From contig NZ_JAINZO010000002.1 of the NCBI RefSeq assembly GCF_020179605.1, forward strand, positions 1-64,000: a DNA stretch of 64,000 nucleotides. The letters are read 5' to 3'. The number at the start of each line of letters is the position of its first letter. The first letter of the stretch is position 1. The position numbers were made by a program, and so were the translations under genes. The notes beneath the pieces are model-generated. The model was not told where the DNA came from. It ran no database searches and saw only the letters and a program-made list of their open reading frames with translations. This document shows positions 51,734 through 60,151 of the stretch, piece after piece. The stretch is from Geomonas agri. GTDB lineage: Bacteria; Desulfobacterota; Desulfuromonadia; Geobacterales; Geobacteraceae.

Positions 51734-52615
51734 CTAGCTGCGGGCAGCATTCATTTCACAGTATTCCTGCCACATCGCATCCACCATCTCCGGCCATGCC
51801 GGTGCCACATACCCCGTTACAGCAGCAAACCTTGAACCGTTCAAGGAGCGTTCACAAAGGAAGCTGTCGTCGGGCATGATTTCGGTAGCGATGCCATAGC
51901 GCTCGGCTACCAACTTCAAAAGCGCGTACTTCGATATCGGGGTAGAGGCCACCTGGTACAGCCCGTACAGCTCGGGATTAGGGAGGACATAATCGGCAAT
52001 GATACGGACCATCTCGACCGTGGGGAACCCGGTGTAGATGGCCTTGGTAAAGCCGTGAACGCTTCCCGTTTGGGAGAGGAACCAGTCAATCAAACCGTGT
52101 CCCCCTTTGAGTTCATGCCCGATAATGGAACTGCGCAGGGTGAGGCAATGAGGCTCGACCACCTCGCCCAGGAATTTGCTCCGCCCGTAGAGATCTTCGG
52201 CATCGGGCTGATCGGCCTCGGTATATCCACCACGGTCCCCTCGGAAAACACAGTCCGTGCTGATATGGATAAGCCTGGCCCCGGCAACCTTGCACGCCAG
52301 CGCGAGCCGGTTAGGGAAAAGGGCATTAATGCCTATGGAGATGACAGGATCCTTCGCCACCGGCAGTTGCTTGATAATGCCGATGCAATTCACCACGACA
52401 TCGGGCCGAACCTCGCCGAGCACCCGAAGCACAGAGTCGAAGTTGTCGGCATCGACACCCGGCCGGATCCGCTCGATCAAGTGCGGTGCAAACCAGCAAT
52501 CCAGCCCTTCGCGGCTTCGCGCCGTCCCGTACACCTCCAACGATGCTCTTCGAGAGAGTTTGGTGAGGAGCGTATGCCCCAACATACCGGTACTGCCGAG
52601 AATTAAAATACGCAT
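51734..52615 (-). CDS. RmlD-like SDR reductase of the L-hexosamine pathway
   Basis: A 293-residue reductase with ILILGSTGMLGHTLLTKL (NAD(P)-binding) and the DLYGRSKFLGEV catalytic Tyr-x-x-x-Lys; INALFPNRLALACKVAGARL and ISTDCVFRG are RmlD-like. Its length fits WbvR-type reductases (about 290 residues) rather than the longer bifunctional WbjC/CapF (about 370), so the product after epimerisation would be UDP-L-QuiNAc rather than UDP-L-FucNAc. ATG 52615 is used because TAGGA lies nine bases upstream. Confidence 0.8.
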   Translation of the reverse strand: MRILILGSTGMLGHTLLTKLSRRASLEVYGTARSREGLDCWFAPHLIERIRPGVDADNFDSVLRVLGEVRPDVVVNCIGIIKQLPVAKDPVISIGINALFPNRLALACKVAGARLIHISTDCVFRGDRGGYTEADQPDAEDLYGRSKFLGEVVEPHCLTLRSSIIGHELKGGHGLIDWFLSQTGSVHGFTKAIYTGFPTVEMVRIIADYVLPNPELYGLYQVASTPISKYALLKLVAERYGIATEIMPDDSFLCERSLNGSRFAAVTGYVAPAWPEMVDAMWQEYCEMNAARS

Positions 52616-52632
52616 TTTTACCATTCCTAAGT

Positions 52633-53238
52633 TCAGATTTGGCCAGCCTGGTAAATACGAATCGGCTCCACCCCCATGCGCAGCAGCTCATCGCGCAGGG
52701 CATCGCCTCGTTTCATTGACGTTATGACGATATTGTGGTTGCCGGACAAAAGGCCGATAGCCGGGGTGACCACGGTTTTGTCGAAGAACTTCCGCCCTGC
52801 CGCCTCGGCGTCCATCGCCACCGTCAATTCCATTCCCGCTTCTTTCAATGAGAGGTAGGCGATCTCGGCGACTTCGTCGACGCCGCAAAAGGCTACCTGC
52901 TTGACGCCATTGGCCGCCATGGACTTGAACAGCTTCAGGTAATCCTGGCGGGCAACGGTATAGAGGCCGGAGAAGTAGCTCAGGTGCTGGTAAGCGAGCC
53001 GGCTTTTTTCGGCGAAGCCTTTGGGCGTGAGGAGATAGGCGTAGCGATTCTTGGGGAAGTTGTTGACTCGGACGAACCCTTTGGCCACCAGGTTCTTGAG
53101 GTAGGAGTTGACCAGACCCAACGCGATGCCGAGGCGTTTGGCCAGCTCGCGTTGCGAGAGTTGCTGATCACCGGAGATCTCCGAGAGGAGAAGAAAAGAG
53201 CGATAAGTATCTAAAACCTTTTCGTCGTCACCGTTCAT
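52633..53238 (-). CDS. Winged-helix protein at the head of the polysaccharide locus
   Basis: A 201-residue protein with an N-terminal MarR-like winged helix (about 5-75; LSQRELAKRLGIALGLVNSYL) and a C-terminal domain (about 90-200) with a GVDEVAEIAYLSL segment of alternating beta and alpha, possibly nucleotide- or sugar-nucleotide-binding. ATG 53238 is chosen because the -10-like TATACT at 53251-53256 lies before it, while ATG 53277 is upstream of that. No Shine-Dalgarno is visible. It is a good candidate for the local regulator. Confidence 0.7.
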   Translation of the reverse strand: MNGDDEKVLDTYRSFLLLSEISGDQQLSQRELAKRLGIALGLVNSYLKNLVAKGFVRVNNFPKNRYAYLLTPKGFAEKSRLAYQHLSYFSGLYTVARQDYLKLFKSMAANGVKQVAFCGVDEVAEIAYLSLKEAGMELTVAMDAEAAGRKFFDKTVVTPAIGLLSGNHNIVITSMKRGDALRDELLRMGVEPIRIYQAGQI

Positions 53239-53250
53239 GAGCTGAACAGT

Positions 53251-53280
53251 AGTATAAACTCGCCGAATTTTCAACAAGAA
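53251..53280 (-). promoter_or_regulatory. Possible promoter of the polysaccharide locus
   Basis: On the minus strand, TATACT (complement of 53251-53256) is preceded after 18 bases by TTCTTG. The RNA would begin about six bases before ATG 53238, giving a nearly leaderless transcript. The -35 match is weak. Confidence 0.35.
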
Positions 53281-53287
53281 AACCTAA

Positions 53288-53447
53288 AACCATTAGCAGG
53301 GAGAAAATCTGAGGACATCTGAGTAAAGACAGAAACGGAGAGAACTTGAAATCCTTTTGGGAAAAACAAAAGCTAGAGATGAAGACGCCGGATGCCCTTA
53401 GTCTACAAGATTAGCACAGGGCAAGGGTTTCTCAGATTTTCTCCCTG
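53288..53447. repeat. Intergenic element with perfect 17-bp inverted arms
   Basis: CAGGGAGAAAATCTGAG (53297-53313) and CTCAGATTTTCTCCCTG (53431-53447) are perfect inverses 117 bases apart. The left end (53288-53333) is nearly the same as 39205-39250. On the minus strand the right arm encodes the last residues (REKI) and stop of the glycosyltransferase gene. The interior (53334-53430) has no ORF or known motif. Confidence 0.8.
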
Positions 53448-54631
53448 TGAGAGGTTTGAGGGTTGATGAGGTGGCGATAGATGCGGGTGAGTTCTTGGCC
53501 GCGGGCTTGCCAGGAATGGAGTTCAACGGCGCGGGCGCGGCCTTCTTGCCCCAGTTCCTCACGCAATTCGTGATCGCCGGCGAGACGGCCAATGGCTCCG
53601 GCCAAGTCTGCCGCATCTCCGAACTTCGCATAGAGGGCAGCATCGCCAAGGATCTCTCGGTTGACGGGGGTGTCGAAGACGACGGTGGGGAGGCCACAGG
53701 CGATGTAGTTAAAAAGCTTACCATTAGCTTCAGTGAGGGAAACTTTCGGGGAGACGGCAAGATCGCCGGCACTCAGATAAAGCGGCGCCTCGTCATATGG
53801 GATCCTGCCGGTGAAGGTGATGATGTCCGCTATCCCCATCGCCTCGGCTTTCTCCCGGTAGGGTCCGTCGGGGAATCCCATGATCAGATAGTGGAGCTTC
53901 GCCCCCTGCCCCTTTAGATACGCTGCGGCTTCCAGAAGGAGGTCGACACCCTGGTAGCTGTTCATGAGACCGAGGTAGGCGACCACGGGACGCTTCTCGG
54001 GGAGACCAAGCTTGGCGCGGATGGCCTCCTTGGGTTGCGGAGCAAACTCGTCGGTGTCGACGCCGTCGATCAGAGCGCGCACCCGATCCTTGGGGACGCC
54101 GCCTTTCAGGAGCAAATCGACCGTCGGACTGGCGCTGGTGACGATGAAGTCGGAGCGGCGGTTGATCCAGCACTCCAGTGCGGCGAAGAAGCGTTGCAGC
54201 AGCGAACCGGGCTTCACGAAGCCATGGTCGGTGATCTCGGCGGTGAGACTCCCCTGGCAGTCGAATAGCATGGGGACGCGGATCAGCATCTTGAGGAAGG
54301 CACCGAAGAAGGCACCTTCGTGGAGATGAGCGTGAATCACGTGCGGTTTGAACTCGCGTGCGATCTGGAAGGCCTTGAGGAGGAGTTGTAGATCGAGGAA
54401 GGGCTTCACCCAGGAAGGGCCGGCCTCAAGCTTCCGGTACCAGGAGACCCCCGTGATCCTTTCGATACGCACTCCGGGGACGTCGCGCCCAATGTGGTAG
54501 GTGATCAGGCGGACATCCGCCCCGCAGGCGATGGCTGCCTTCGCTTCCTCAAGGATGCGAACATGGCAGCCGCGATCTGCAAAGAACGGGGTCGGCGCCA
54601 GCATCAGAACGCGCAGCGGGGTATCAGCCAA
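53432..54631 (-). CDS. Glycosyltransferase, GT4-type
   Basis: A 399-residue GT-B enzyme. VLMLAPTPFFADRGCHVRIL opens the acceptor domain; KRPVVAYLGLMNSYQGVDLL and AVSPKVSLTEANGKLFNYIACG form the donor site with the conserved Glu. The last four residues (REKI) and the TGA lie in an arm of the repeat at 53431-53447, so the C-terminus was probably set by repeat insertion or expansion. It overlaps the upstream GT2 by eight bases. Confidence 0.87.
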   Translation of the reverse strand: MADTPLRVLMLAPTPFFADRGCHVRILEEAKAAIACGADVRLITYHIGRDVPGVRIERITGVSWYRKLEAGPSWVKPFLDLQLLLKAFQIAREFKPHVIHAHLHEGAFFGAFLKMLIRVPMLFDCQGSLTAEITDHGFVKPGSLLQRFFAALECWINRRSDFIVTSASPTVDLLLKGGVPKDRVRALIDGVDTDEFAPQPKEAIRAKLGLPEKRPVVAYLGLMNSYQGVDLLLEAAAYLKGQGAKLHYLIMGFPDGPYREKAEAMGIADIITFTGRIPYDEAPLYLSAGDLAVSPKVSLTEANGKLFNYIACGLPTVVFDTPVNREILGDAALYAKFGDAADLAGAIGRLAGDHELREELGQEGRARAVELHSWQARGQELTRIYRHLINPQTSHREKI

Positions 54632-55574
54632 AGTTGATTTTTTCCTTGATGTTGTAGATGGGTTTCCCTTGCGCCTCGTAATAGGTACGGGCGTTCAACT
54701 CAGCCAACAGTCCCAGGACGATGAACTGCACCCCCATGAAGAGCAGGAAGGCAGTCAGGATCAAAAGCGGGTTGCGGTTCATGCTGGTGTGCTCGAAGAA
54801 CTTCATGTATATCGTCACGGCCCCACTCAGCATGCCAGCGCACAGGGTGTAGATCCCCCACCGGCCGAAAAGCTGGATCGGCTTCGTCGAATAGCTGAGC
54901 AGAAACTTGACGGTCATTAGATCGAGAATCACCTTCATGGTGCGGGAGATACCGTACTTGCTCTTGCCGTGCAGCCGTTCATGGTGGCGCACCGGCATCT
55001 CGGTCACCCTCGCGCCCACCTGGTGGGCGAGCGCCGGGACGAAACGGTGCATCTCGCCGTAGAGGTTCACATCGTCAAGCACCTCGCGCCGGTACGCCTT
55101 GAGCGTGCAGCCGTAGTCGTGCAGGTGCACCCCGGTCATCTTCGAGATGATGGTGTTGGCGAGTATGGACGGGAGCTTCCGGTTCACGAAAGTGTCCTTG
55201 CGGTCCTTACGCCAGCCGGAAACGACGTCGAACCCTTCATCTATCCGGTTTAAAAGCAGCGGAATATCAAGCGGATCGTTCTGCATGTCGCCGTCCATGG
55301 GGACCACGACTCGTCCGCTGGCGGAATTGAACCCGGCGGTCATGGCAGCGGTCTGTCCGAAGTTGCGACGCAGACGGATCACCTTGACGCGGTCGTCCTT
55401 CGAGGCAAGGCGCTTCAAAGCAGGATACGAGTTGTCTGAGGACCCGTCATCGACCAGGATCAGTTCGTACTCCAGCCCGGCATCGACCAGCGCGTTGCTG
55501 ACCCGCTCATGCAGGATCGGGATGTTGTCTTCTTCGTTGTAAATAGGAACTACTATGCTTAGGTCCACGTTCAT
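54624..55574 (-). CDS. Polyprenyl-phosphate-sugar synthase-like GT2 with two C-terminal helices
   Basis: A 316-residue GT2 of the DPM1/ArnC/GtrB type: SIVVPIYNEEDNIPILHERV, LILVDDGSSDNSYPAL, VVPMDGDMQNDPLDIP, then two membrane helices (about 232-258 and 268-292). Such enzymes load a sugar onto undecaprenyl phosphate for transfer outside the membrane, for example to lipid A, LPS or protein. Starts at ATG 55574 (or the GTG just before). The YfhO protein could be a downstream acceptor-side transferase. Confidence 0.85.
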   Translation of the reverse strand: MNVDLSIVVPIYNEEDNIPILHERVSNALVDAGLEYELILVDDGSSDNSYPALKRLASKDDRVKVIRLRRNFGQTAAMTAGFNSASGRVVVPMDGDMQNDPLDIPLLLNRIDEGFDVVSGWRKDRKDTFVNRKLPSILANTIISKMTGVHLHDYGCTLKAYRREVLDDVNLYGEMHRFVPALAHQVGARVTEMPVRHHERLHGKSKYGISRTMKVILDLMTVKFLLSYSTKPIQLFGRWGIYTLCAGMLSGAVTIYMKFFEHTSMNRNPLLILTAFLLFMGVQFIVLGLLAELNARTYYEAQGKPIYNIKEKINFG

Positions 55575-55656
55575 CACCCTCGAAAGTTCATCAAATTCAA
55601 GATACAGATGGGCCCATCTCCCCCTTTCCGGAGAAAGAGGGAACAGGCATAATTCG

Positions 55657-56610
55657 CTAGTCCGAAAAGGCTTTCACCCGCCGCACCTCGACATCCCAAT
55701 GAGTCTGCTTGCCGCCACGGTAGCGGGGGCGGAGCAGGCCGCGAATGACACCGGCACCATAAACCAGGTGCAGGGTCGGGTACACCAGCAAAAGCCGTGG
55801 GAAAACACCGGCATCCTTACTGGCAAGACTTCCCTGCAGCGACGCCAGCAGCGCGATGGCAAAGTACGCCAGCAGCGGCAGCATCAAGAGGGGGATGCCG
55901 AGCAGCGGTACAACTAACGCGTAGATCAGCAAAAGCGACGGCGCCAGCGTGATCGGCTTCAATGCCCCTGCGATGAGGGTCTGCTCGCCGCGCCCGCGCC
56001 CATAGCCGTACATCTGCCGGACGAAGGCGCGGTAACTACGGCGCTGGCTGCGCTCGACGGCAAGTTCCGGGTCGTGCACCAACTGGTGCCCTTCCCGCTG
56101 AAGCCGGTCCATCAGTTCGTTTTCCTCGTTCGGATAGAGCCGCTCGTCCAGCCCTTCGTGCGCCAGGAACAAGTCTCGCCTGAAGCTCAGGTTACACAGG
56201 ATCAACTCATTGTCGCTGCTGTAACGTGCTGAGCCGGATTTCCGGTACCGGTTCCGGACGCCGCCGCCACCAACCGCCGAGGCAAAGGCAATGCCGATGG
56301 CACGCTGCAGGGGGGTATCGGACGCTGGAGTAAGCGACGGCCCACCGACTGCAGCGACACGCCCATCCCGGTAATGGCAGGCTGCCCTCTCGAGAAAATC
56401 AGGCTCTACGACCGAGTCATCATCCAGAAAATACAGGATAGCGCCGCGCGCCGCGCGCGCCGCAGCGTTTCTCTGCACGCTTGGCTGACACCCGTAGGCA
56501 ATGAGCACCTCGAAAAGGTGTGCGGGGTACGTCGTAGTGGCAAGCCCCGCAAGGGCGTGCACTTCCCCCCCAGGTTTGATCGGGATTATGATGGAAAATG
56601 TCGGTAGCAT
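55657..56610 (-). CDS. Glycosyltransferase family 2 with C-terminal membrane helices
   Basis: A 317-residue GT2: FSIIIPIKPGGEVHALAGL, QRNAAARAARGAILYFLDDDSVVEPDFL (DDD site, residues about 53-80), then two or three hydrophobic segments (about 225-275). ATG 56610 is chosen; the frame extends up to a TTG at 56688 inside the cytochrome gene, but no ribosome site favours it. It would then start about 68 bases beyond the cytochrome stop. Substrate unknown. Confidence 0.78.
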   Translation of the reverse strand: MLPTFSIIIPIKPGGEVHALAGLATTTYPAHLFEVLIAYGCQPSVQRNAAARAARGAILYFLDDDSVVEPDFLERAACHYRDGRVAAVGGPSLTPASDTPLQRAIGIAFASAVGGGGVRNRYRKSGSARYSSDNELILCNLSFRRDLFLAHEGLDERLYPNEENELMDRLQREGHQLVHDPELAVERSQRRSYRAFVRQMYGYGRGRGEQTLIAGALKPITLAPSLLLIYALVVPLLGIPLLMLPLLAYFAIALLASLQGSLASKDAGVFPRLLLVYPTLHLVYGAGVIRGLLRPRYRGGKQTHWDVEVRRVKAFSD

Positions 56611-56677
56611 CAGGGGGGCCGATGATGGCTGGCAAAGAAGATCGCATCCCAGGTGGCGAGGCACCGGAGATGGACGG

Positions 56678-57679
56678 CTACTGTTCAACAGCCTTCACTC
56701 TGTCGTAGCGCAAGGTTTTGTGACAGCCCACGGTGCAGCCTCCACCGGCGGGGGTTGACTCGTAGCGGATGGGGATTTCCCAGGCACCGAACCCGGCCGC
56801 TTTGGGATAAATGAGATGATCCTGCTGCTCGGCATGCGGATTGTGGCACATCCTGCAGGAGCGCCCTTTAGCCGCCTTCTTGACGTGAACCGAATGCAGG
56901 TTACGCTGGCCATTTCTGAACTTGGTGAACGTGTCAGTGGTCTCTGCCGAGACAAGCTTGGGGTCGTGGCAGCGGAAGCAAAGCGGGAAGGCATCGTTAC
57001 TGAACGGCTTGTAAAGAACGGTCGGGTAATCATCCTTTAGCAGCTTTCTGTAGGGGCCGCCGTGGATCTGGTGGCAGCTGATGCAGTCGCCGTTGCGCAC
57101 CGGCTGGTGCACCGACTTGCCTGTGGCGATCTTGCGATCATGGCACATGAAACAAAGCTCTGCGCCTGGCTTGCGCAGAAGGGATTTGCTCTCCGACTGG
57201 TGCGCATCGTGACAGGCCAAGCAATCACCGTCAGCAACGGGTTTGTGCGTGAATGCCCCGGTGAATTTAGCCTTGGGATGACAACGAAAACAAAGGGTGG
57301 GACTTGGATCCTTCAAGAGAGATTTGACGTCGGCGCTGTGAGGCATGTGGCAGAGGGTACACTGGCCGAGGCCAACCGGCTTGTGCAGGACGGCTTTCTG
57401 CACCAACTGCCCATGGCAGGAGGCACACAGTTTCTCCTTCTGAATCTTGAACCCCATGCTGTCCTTCTCCATGGGGTGGTTATCGTTGAACTGCTGGTGG
57501 CAATCCAGACATTTCCCGGCGGCAACCGGCTTATGCGCTACGCTCCCGCGGATAAGATCCCTGTGGCAAATGCTGCAGTCAAAAGAATCTGCGAGGGCGT
57601 CACCCGATGAAAGGGTGACGCCGACGCAGATGAGAGACGCGACGAATGCTATAGGGTATGCAAGGAGAAAATGTCGCAT
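56678..57679 (-). CDS. Secreted multiheme c-type cytochrome (10 CxxCH plus one CxxxCH)
   Basis: A 333-residue cytochrome with a signal peptide (cleavage near ALA-DS). Ten CxxCH sites are visible: CSICH, CLDCH, CASCH, CTLCH, CFRCH, CLACH, CFMCH, CISCH, CFRCH and CRMCH, mostly as paired repeats of the 'doubled CXXCH' type. An eleventh site near the C-terminus is CTVGCH, a CxxxCH variant. It may carry electrons across the periplasm or to extracellular acceptors. It directly follows ccsA, the heme-attachment gene. Its exact partner is unknown. Confidence 0.9.
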   Translation of the reverse strand: MRHFLLAYPIAFVASLICVGVTLSSGDALADSFDCSICHRDLIRGSVAHKPVAAGKCLDCHQQFNDNHPMEKDSMGFKIQKEKLCASCHGQLVQKAVLHKPVGLGQCTLCHMPHSADVKSLLKDPSPTLCFRCHPKAKFTGAFTHKPVADGDCLACHDAHQSESKSLLRKPGAELCFMCHDRKIATGKSVHQPVRNGDCISCHQIHGGPYRKLLKDDYPTVLYKPFSNDAFPLCFRCHDPKLVSAETTDTFTKFRNGQRNLHSVHVKKAAKGRSCRMCHNPHAEQQDHLIYPKAAGFGAWEIPIRYESTPAGGGCTVGCHKTLRYDRVKAVEQ

Positions 57680-57700
57680 GGAACCGGATCCCTCGGGAAC

Positions 57701-58549
57701 CTACTTGCCGTAGCTGTGCAGGCCGGAAAGGAAGAGGTTTACCCCCAGGTAACAGAAGATGGTGGCGGCAAAGCCGATCACGGACAGGATGGCCGCACGA
57801 CGCCCGACCCAGCCGCGGGTAATGCGGGCGTGGAGGAAGGCAGCATAGACAAACCAGACGATCAGAGACCAGGTTTCTTTGGGATCCCAGCTCCAGTAGG
57901 TGCCCCAGGCGTAGTTAGCCCAGGCAGCGCCGGTGATGATACCGAGGGACAGGAGCGGGAAGCCGATCATGATCGCCTTGTAGTTCAGGTCGTCCAGAAC
58001 CCTGATGGAGGGGAACATGGACAGCAGCCCGCCGGCCTGTACGTCGGCGCCCCCTTTTTCCATAGATTCCCTGATCAGGTACATGATCGAGATGCCGCAG
58101 GCGACCGCGAAGGCCGCGTAACCCAGAAAGCAGGTGATGACGTGGTACATGAGCCAGTTGCTCTGCAGCGCGGGAACCAGCGGCTCGATACCGCTGTCAA
58201 GGCCAAGCTGGGCCCAGGCCATGCCAAAGAGTGCAAACGGAATAACGAAGAAGCCGATGGCGCGGTACTTGTACTTGAAGTCGATGAACAAGAAGATCAG
58301 GACGATGGTCCAGGAAAAGAAGACCACGGACTCGAACAGGTTGGACAACGGCGCATGGCCATGCCCTTGGTCATAGGATTCCTTCCAGCGCAGACCGATC
58401 GCTACGGTCTGAACCAGGAAACCAAAAAGGGCAGCGTAGGTACCGGCAAGGCCGACGGCCTTGTTGCGCGAGGCAAGGAAAGCAAAAAATATGCAGGTGG
58501 AGACCATGTAAAGTACCATGGTCACGTTGAAAAACATGGAACTGGACAT
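57701..58549 (-). CDS. ccsA: Cytochrome c maturation protein CcsA/ResC (System II)
   Basis: A 282-residue membrane protein with about eight helices. The tryptophan-rich heme-handling signature is YAWGTYWSWDPKETWSLIVW, and conserved His residues flank it. Together with ResB it exports heme and attaches it to CxxCH motifs. It lies between resB (69 bases upstream) and the multiheme cytochrome, suggesting that this maturation unit is dedicated to, or at least co-expressed with, that cytochrome. Confidence 0.93.
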   Translation of the reverse strand: MSSSMFFNVTMVLYMVSTCIFFAFLASRNKAVGLAGTYAALFGFLVQTVAIGLRWKESYDQGHGHAPLSNLFESVVFFSWTIVLIFLFIDFKYKYRAIGFFVIPFALFGMAWAQLGLDSGIEPLVPALQSNWLMYHVITCFLGYAAFAVACGISIMYLIRESMEKGGADVQAGGLLSMFPSIRVLDDLNYKAIMIGFPLLSLGIITGAAWANYAWGTYWSWDPKETWSLIVWFVYAAFLHARITRGWVGRRAAILSVIGFAATIFCYLGVNLFLSGLHSYGK

Positions 58550-58617
58550 CGATATTACCCTCCGGTTGTTCAGTTAGAGCGGCGATGGGGGCTAGCCCCA
58601 GTTACGGTCGTTATCCT

Positions 58618-59982
58618 TTAAGCCTTGTCGAGCTTGTCGACAAGGTCATCAAAACAGATCTCAAAGCCTGCCGGGTTCTTGCTGGCGGAACCGCCCAAGG
58701 TAACCCCGGAATCGGTAACGCGCGCCCACACCCGCTTGTGGGACATAAAGAACGCCATGCAGATACCTACCACCATCAACAAGCAGCCGAACCACACCAC
58801 CCAGACACCCGGGTCATGCGCCACCTGCAGGCCGGTGAAGAACTTCTGGTCCATCCCATCGAAACTGATAAGGAGGTCACCGCCGTGCTGGGCGTTGAAG
58901 GACTCGTACTTGTCGGAAAGGATCACAAACGGCTGCGGGTTACCCCCCGCCGGGGTGAACTCGACCTGCGCGCCCGGACCATCGAACCCCCTCATGAAGG
59001 GGCGCACGTCCATGGTGGCTTCCATGACGGAGAGGAAGGCGCCGCCGGGAAGCGCCAGGCGCTCGCCCTGACGGGCGTCCAGCTTGAGCGGCGCACCACC
59101 CTTGCGGTCGCGCACGGTGATGTGATAGAGGGACCCTTCGTCGGACTGGCCGTAGCTGGACTGGTAGAAGGTGACCCCCTTGTAGGTGAGCGGGTCGTTC
59201 ACGATGATGGCACGGCTCTGGAAGCCGGGGACCGGCTGGCCGTTCTCAGCGACAGTGAGCACGCTCCTGAACTCCTTGGGAGCGCCGGTGTCGTAGAAGG
59301 AGACGGAAAACTTCTCGCAGCGCACATCGAAGCCCAGGTTGATGATCTTGCCGCTTTGGGTCTGCACCTGGTTGATCGCGCCCCCCTCAGGGATGTTGAC
59401 GTATGCCTTGTACCCGAAAAAGGAGCCGACCAGCGCACCGATGAAGATGACGATGATGGAGAAGTGCACCACGTACACGCCGAGACGGCACCAGGGGCTC
59501 TTCTGGGCGAACAGGTGAAATTCGCCGTTTTTCTCGGTGATCACCGGAGCGGCGAACTCGGCCCGCAAGAAGGCCGCCATGCGCTCCTTCAACTCCTCCT
59601 TGGAGCCTTTGAGCTTAAGGTCCTTCACGTTGGCCAGCGTCTTCTCCAAGCCGTCGTCCATTACCAGCACCGGCTCGGAAACTACCTTCCAGACGCGCGG
59701 CAGCCTTTTAATAGAGCAGCAGATCAGGTTCAGCGTGAGCAGATAGAGCAGGAGAATGAACCACCAGGAGTGGTACATGTCGAAGAAGCCGAGGGAACTG
59801 TAGAGACGGATCTTGGTCTCGCTCAGGGTCGCCAGGTACTCACGGGGGGGCTGCCCCTGCGGAATTACCGTGCCGATGATCGACACCAGCGCCAGTCCGA
59901 TGAGCAGGAAAATCGAAAGTTTCAAGGAGCAGAAAAAATCCCAAACCTCTTGTGCAAATCCTCGTTTGTTCGTCGTAGTCAA
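58618..59982 (-). CDS. resB: Cytochrome c maturation protein ResB (System II)
   Basis: A 454-residue ResB/Ccs1 protein. Three N-terminal membrane helices (about 18-38, 73-95, 165-190), a large periplasmic domain and a last helix near 390-415 (VWVVWFGCLLMVVGICMAFF). VWDFFCSLKLSIFLLIGLALV and AVIPQGQ-like TVIPQGQPPREYL are typical. ResB holds apocytochrome and forms the heme-attachment complex with CcsA. First gene of the resB-ccsA-cytochrome unit. Confidence 0.93.
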   Translation of the reverse strand: MTTTNKRGFAQEVWDFFCSLKLSIFLLIGLALVSIIGTVIPQGQPPREYLATLSETKIRLYSSLGFFDMYHSWWFILLLYLLTLNLICCSIKRLPRVWKVVSEPVLVMDDGLEKTLANVKDLKLKGSKEELKERMAAFLRAEFAAPVITEKNGEFHLFAQKSPWCRLGVYVVHFSIIVIFIGALVGSFFGYKAYVNIPEGGAINQVQTQSGKIINLGFDVRCEKFSVSFYDTGAPKEFRSVLTVAENGQPVPGFQSRAIIVNDPLTYKGVTFYQSSYGQSDEGSLYHITVRDRKGGAPLKLDARQGERLALPGGAFLSVMEATMDVRPFMRGFDGPGAQVEFTPAGGNPQPFVILSDKYESFNAQHGGDLLISFDGMDQKFFTGLQVAHDPGVWVVWFGCLLMVVGICMAFFMSHKRVWARVTDSGVTLGGSASKNPAGFEICFDDLVDKLDKA

Positions 59983-60086
59983 GGCCGTCTCCCGGTAAGG
60001 TTATGTAACAGCTGTCGTAGCAGGTTTGCCATTATAGACAAATTGTCAATAAGCGCAAAACAAAAATTACGAATACACTAGGGAAC

Positions 60087-60120
60087 AAAAAAAAGGGGTA
60101 ACAGGCTCGCCTGTTACCCC
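60087..60120 (-). terminator. Terminator of the cytochrome c7 gene
   Basis: GGGGTAACAGGC (60095-60106) pairs perfectly with GCCTGTTACCCC (60109-60120); on the minus strand eight T follow (60087-60094). It ends the cytochrome gene 32 bases after its stop. Confidence 0.93.
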
Positions 60121-60151
60121 TAACACTGCAATTTAACTTCCCCCAAGGGGA

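Noticed and set aside
53288-53447. CRISPR array or tandem direct repeat
   Set aside because: Only two arms in inverted, not direct, orientation; no regular spacers.
57062-57610. Plus-strand ORF opposite the multiheme cytochrome
   Set aside because: Mirror of the CxxCH repeats on the opposite strand; no independent coding evidence.
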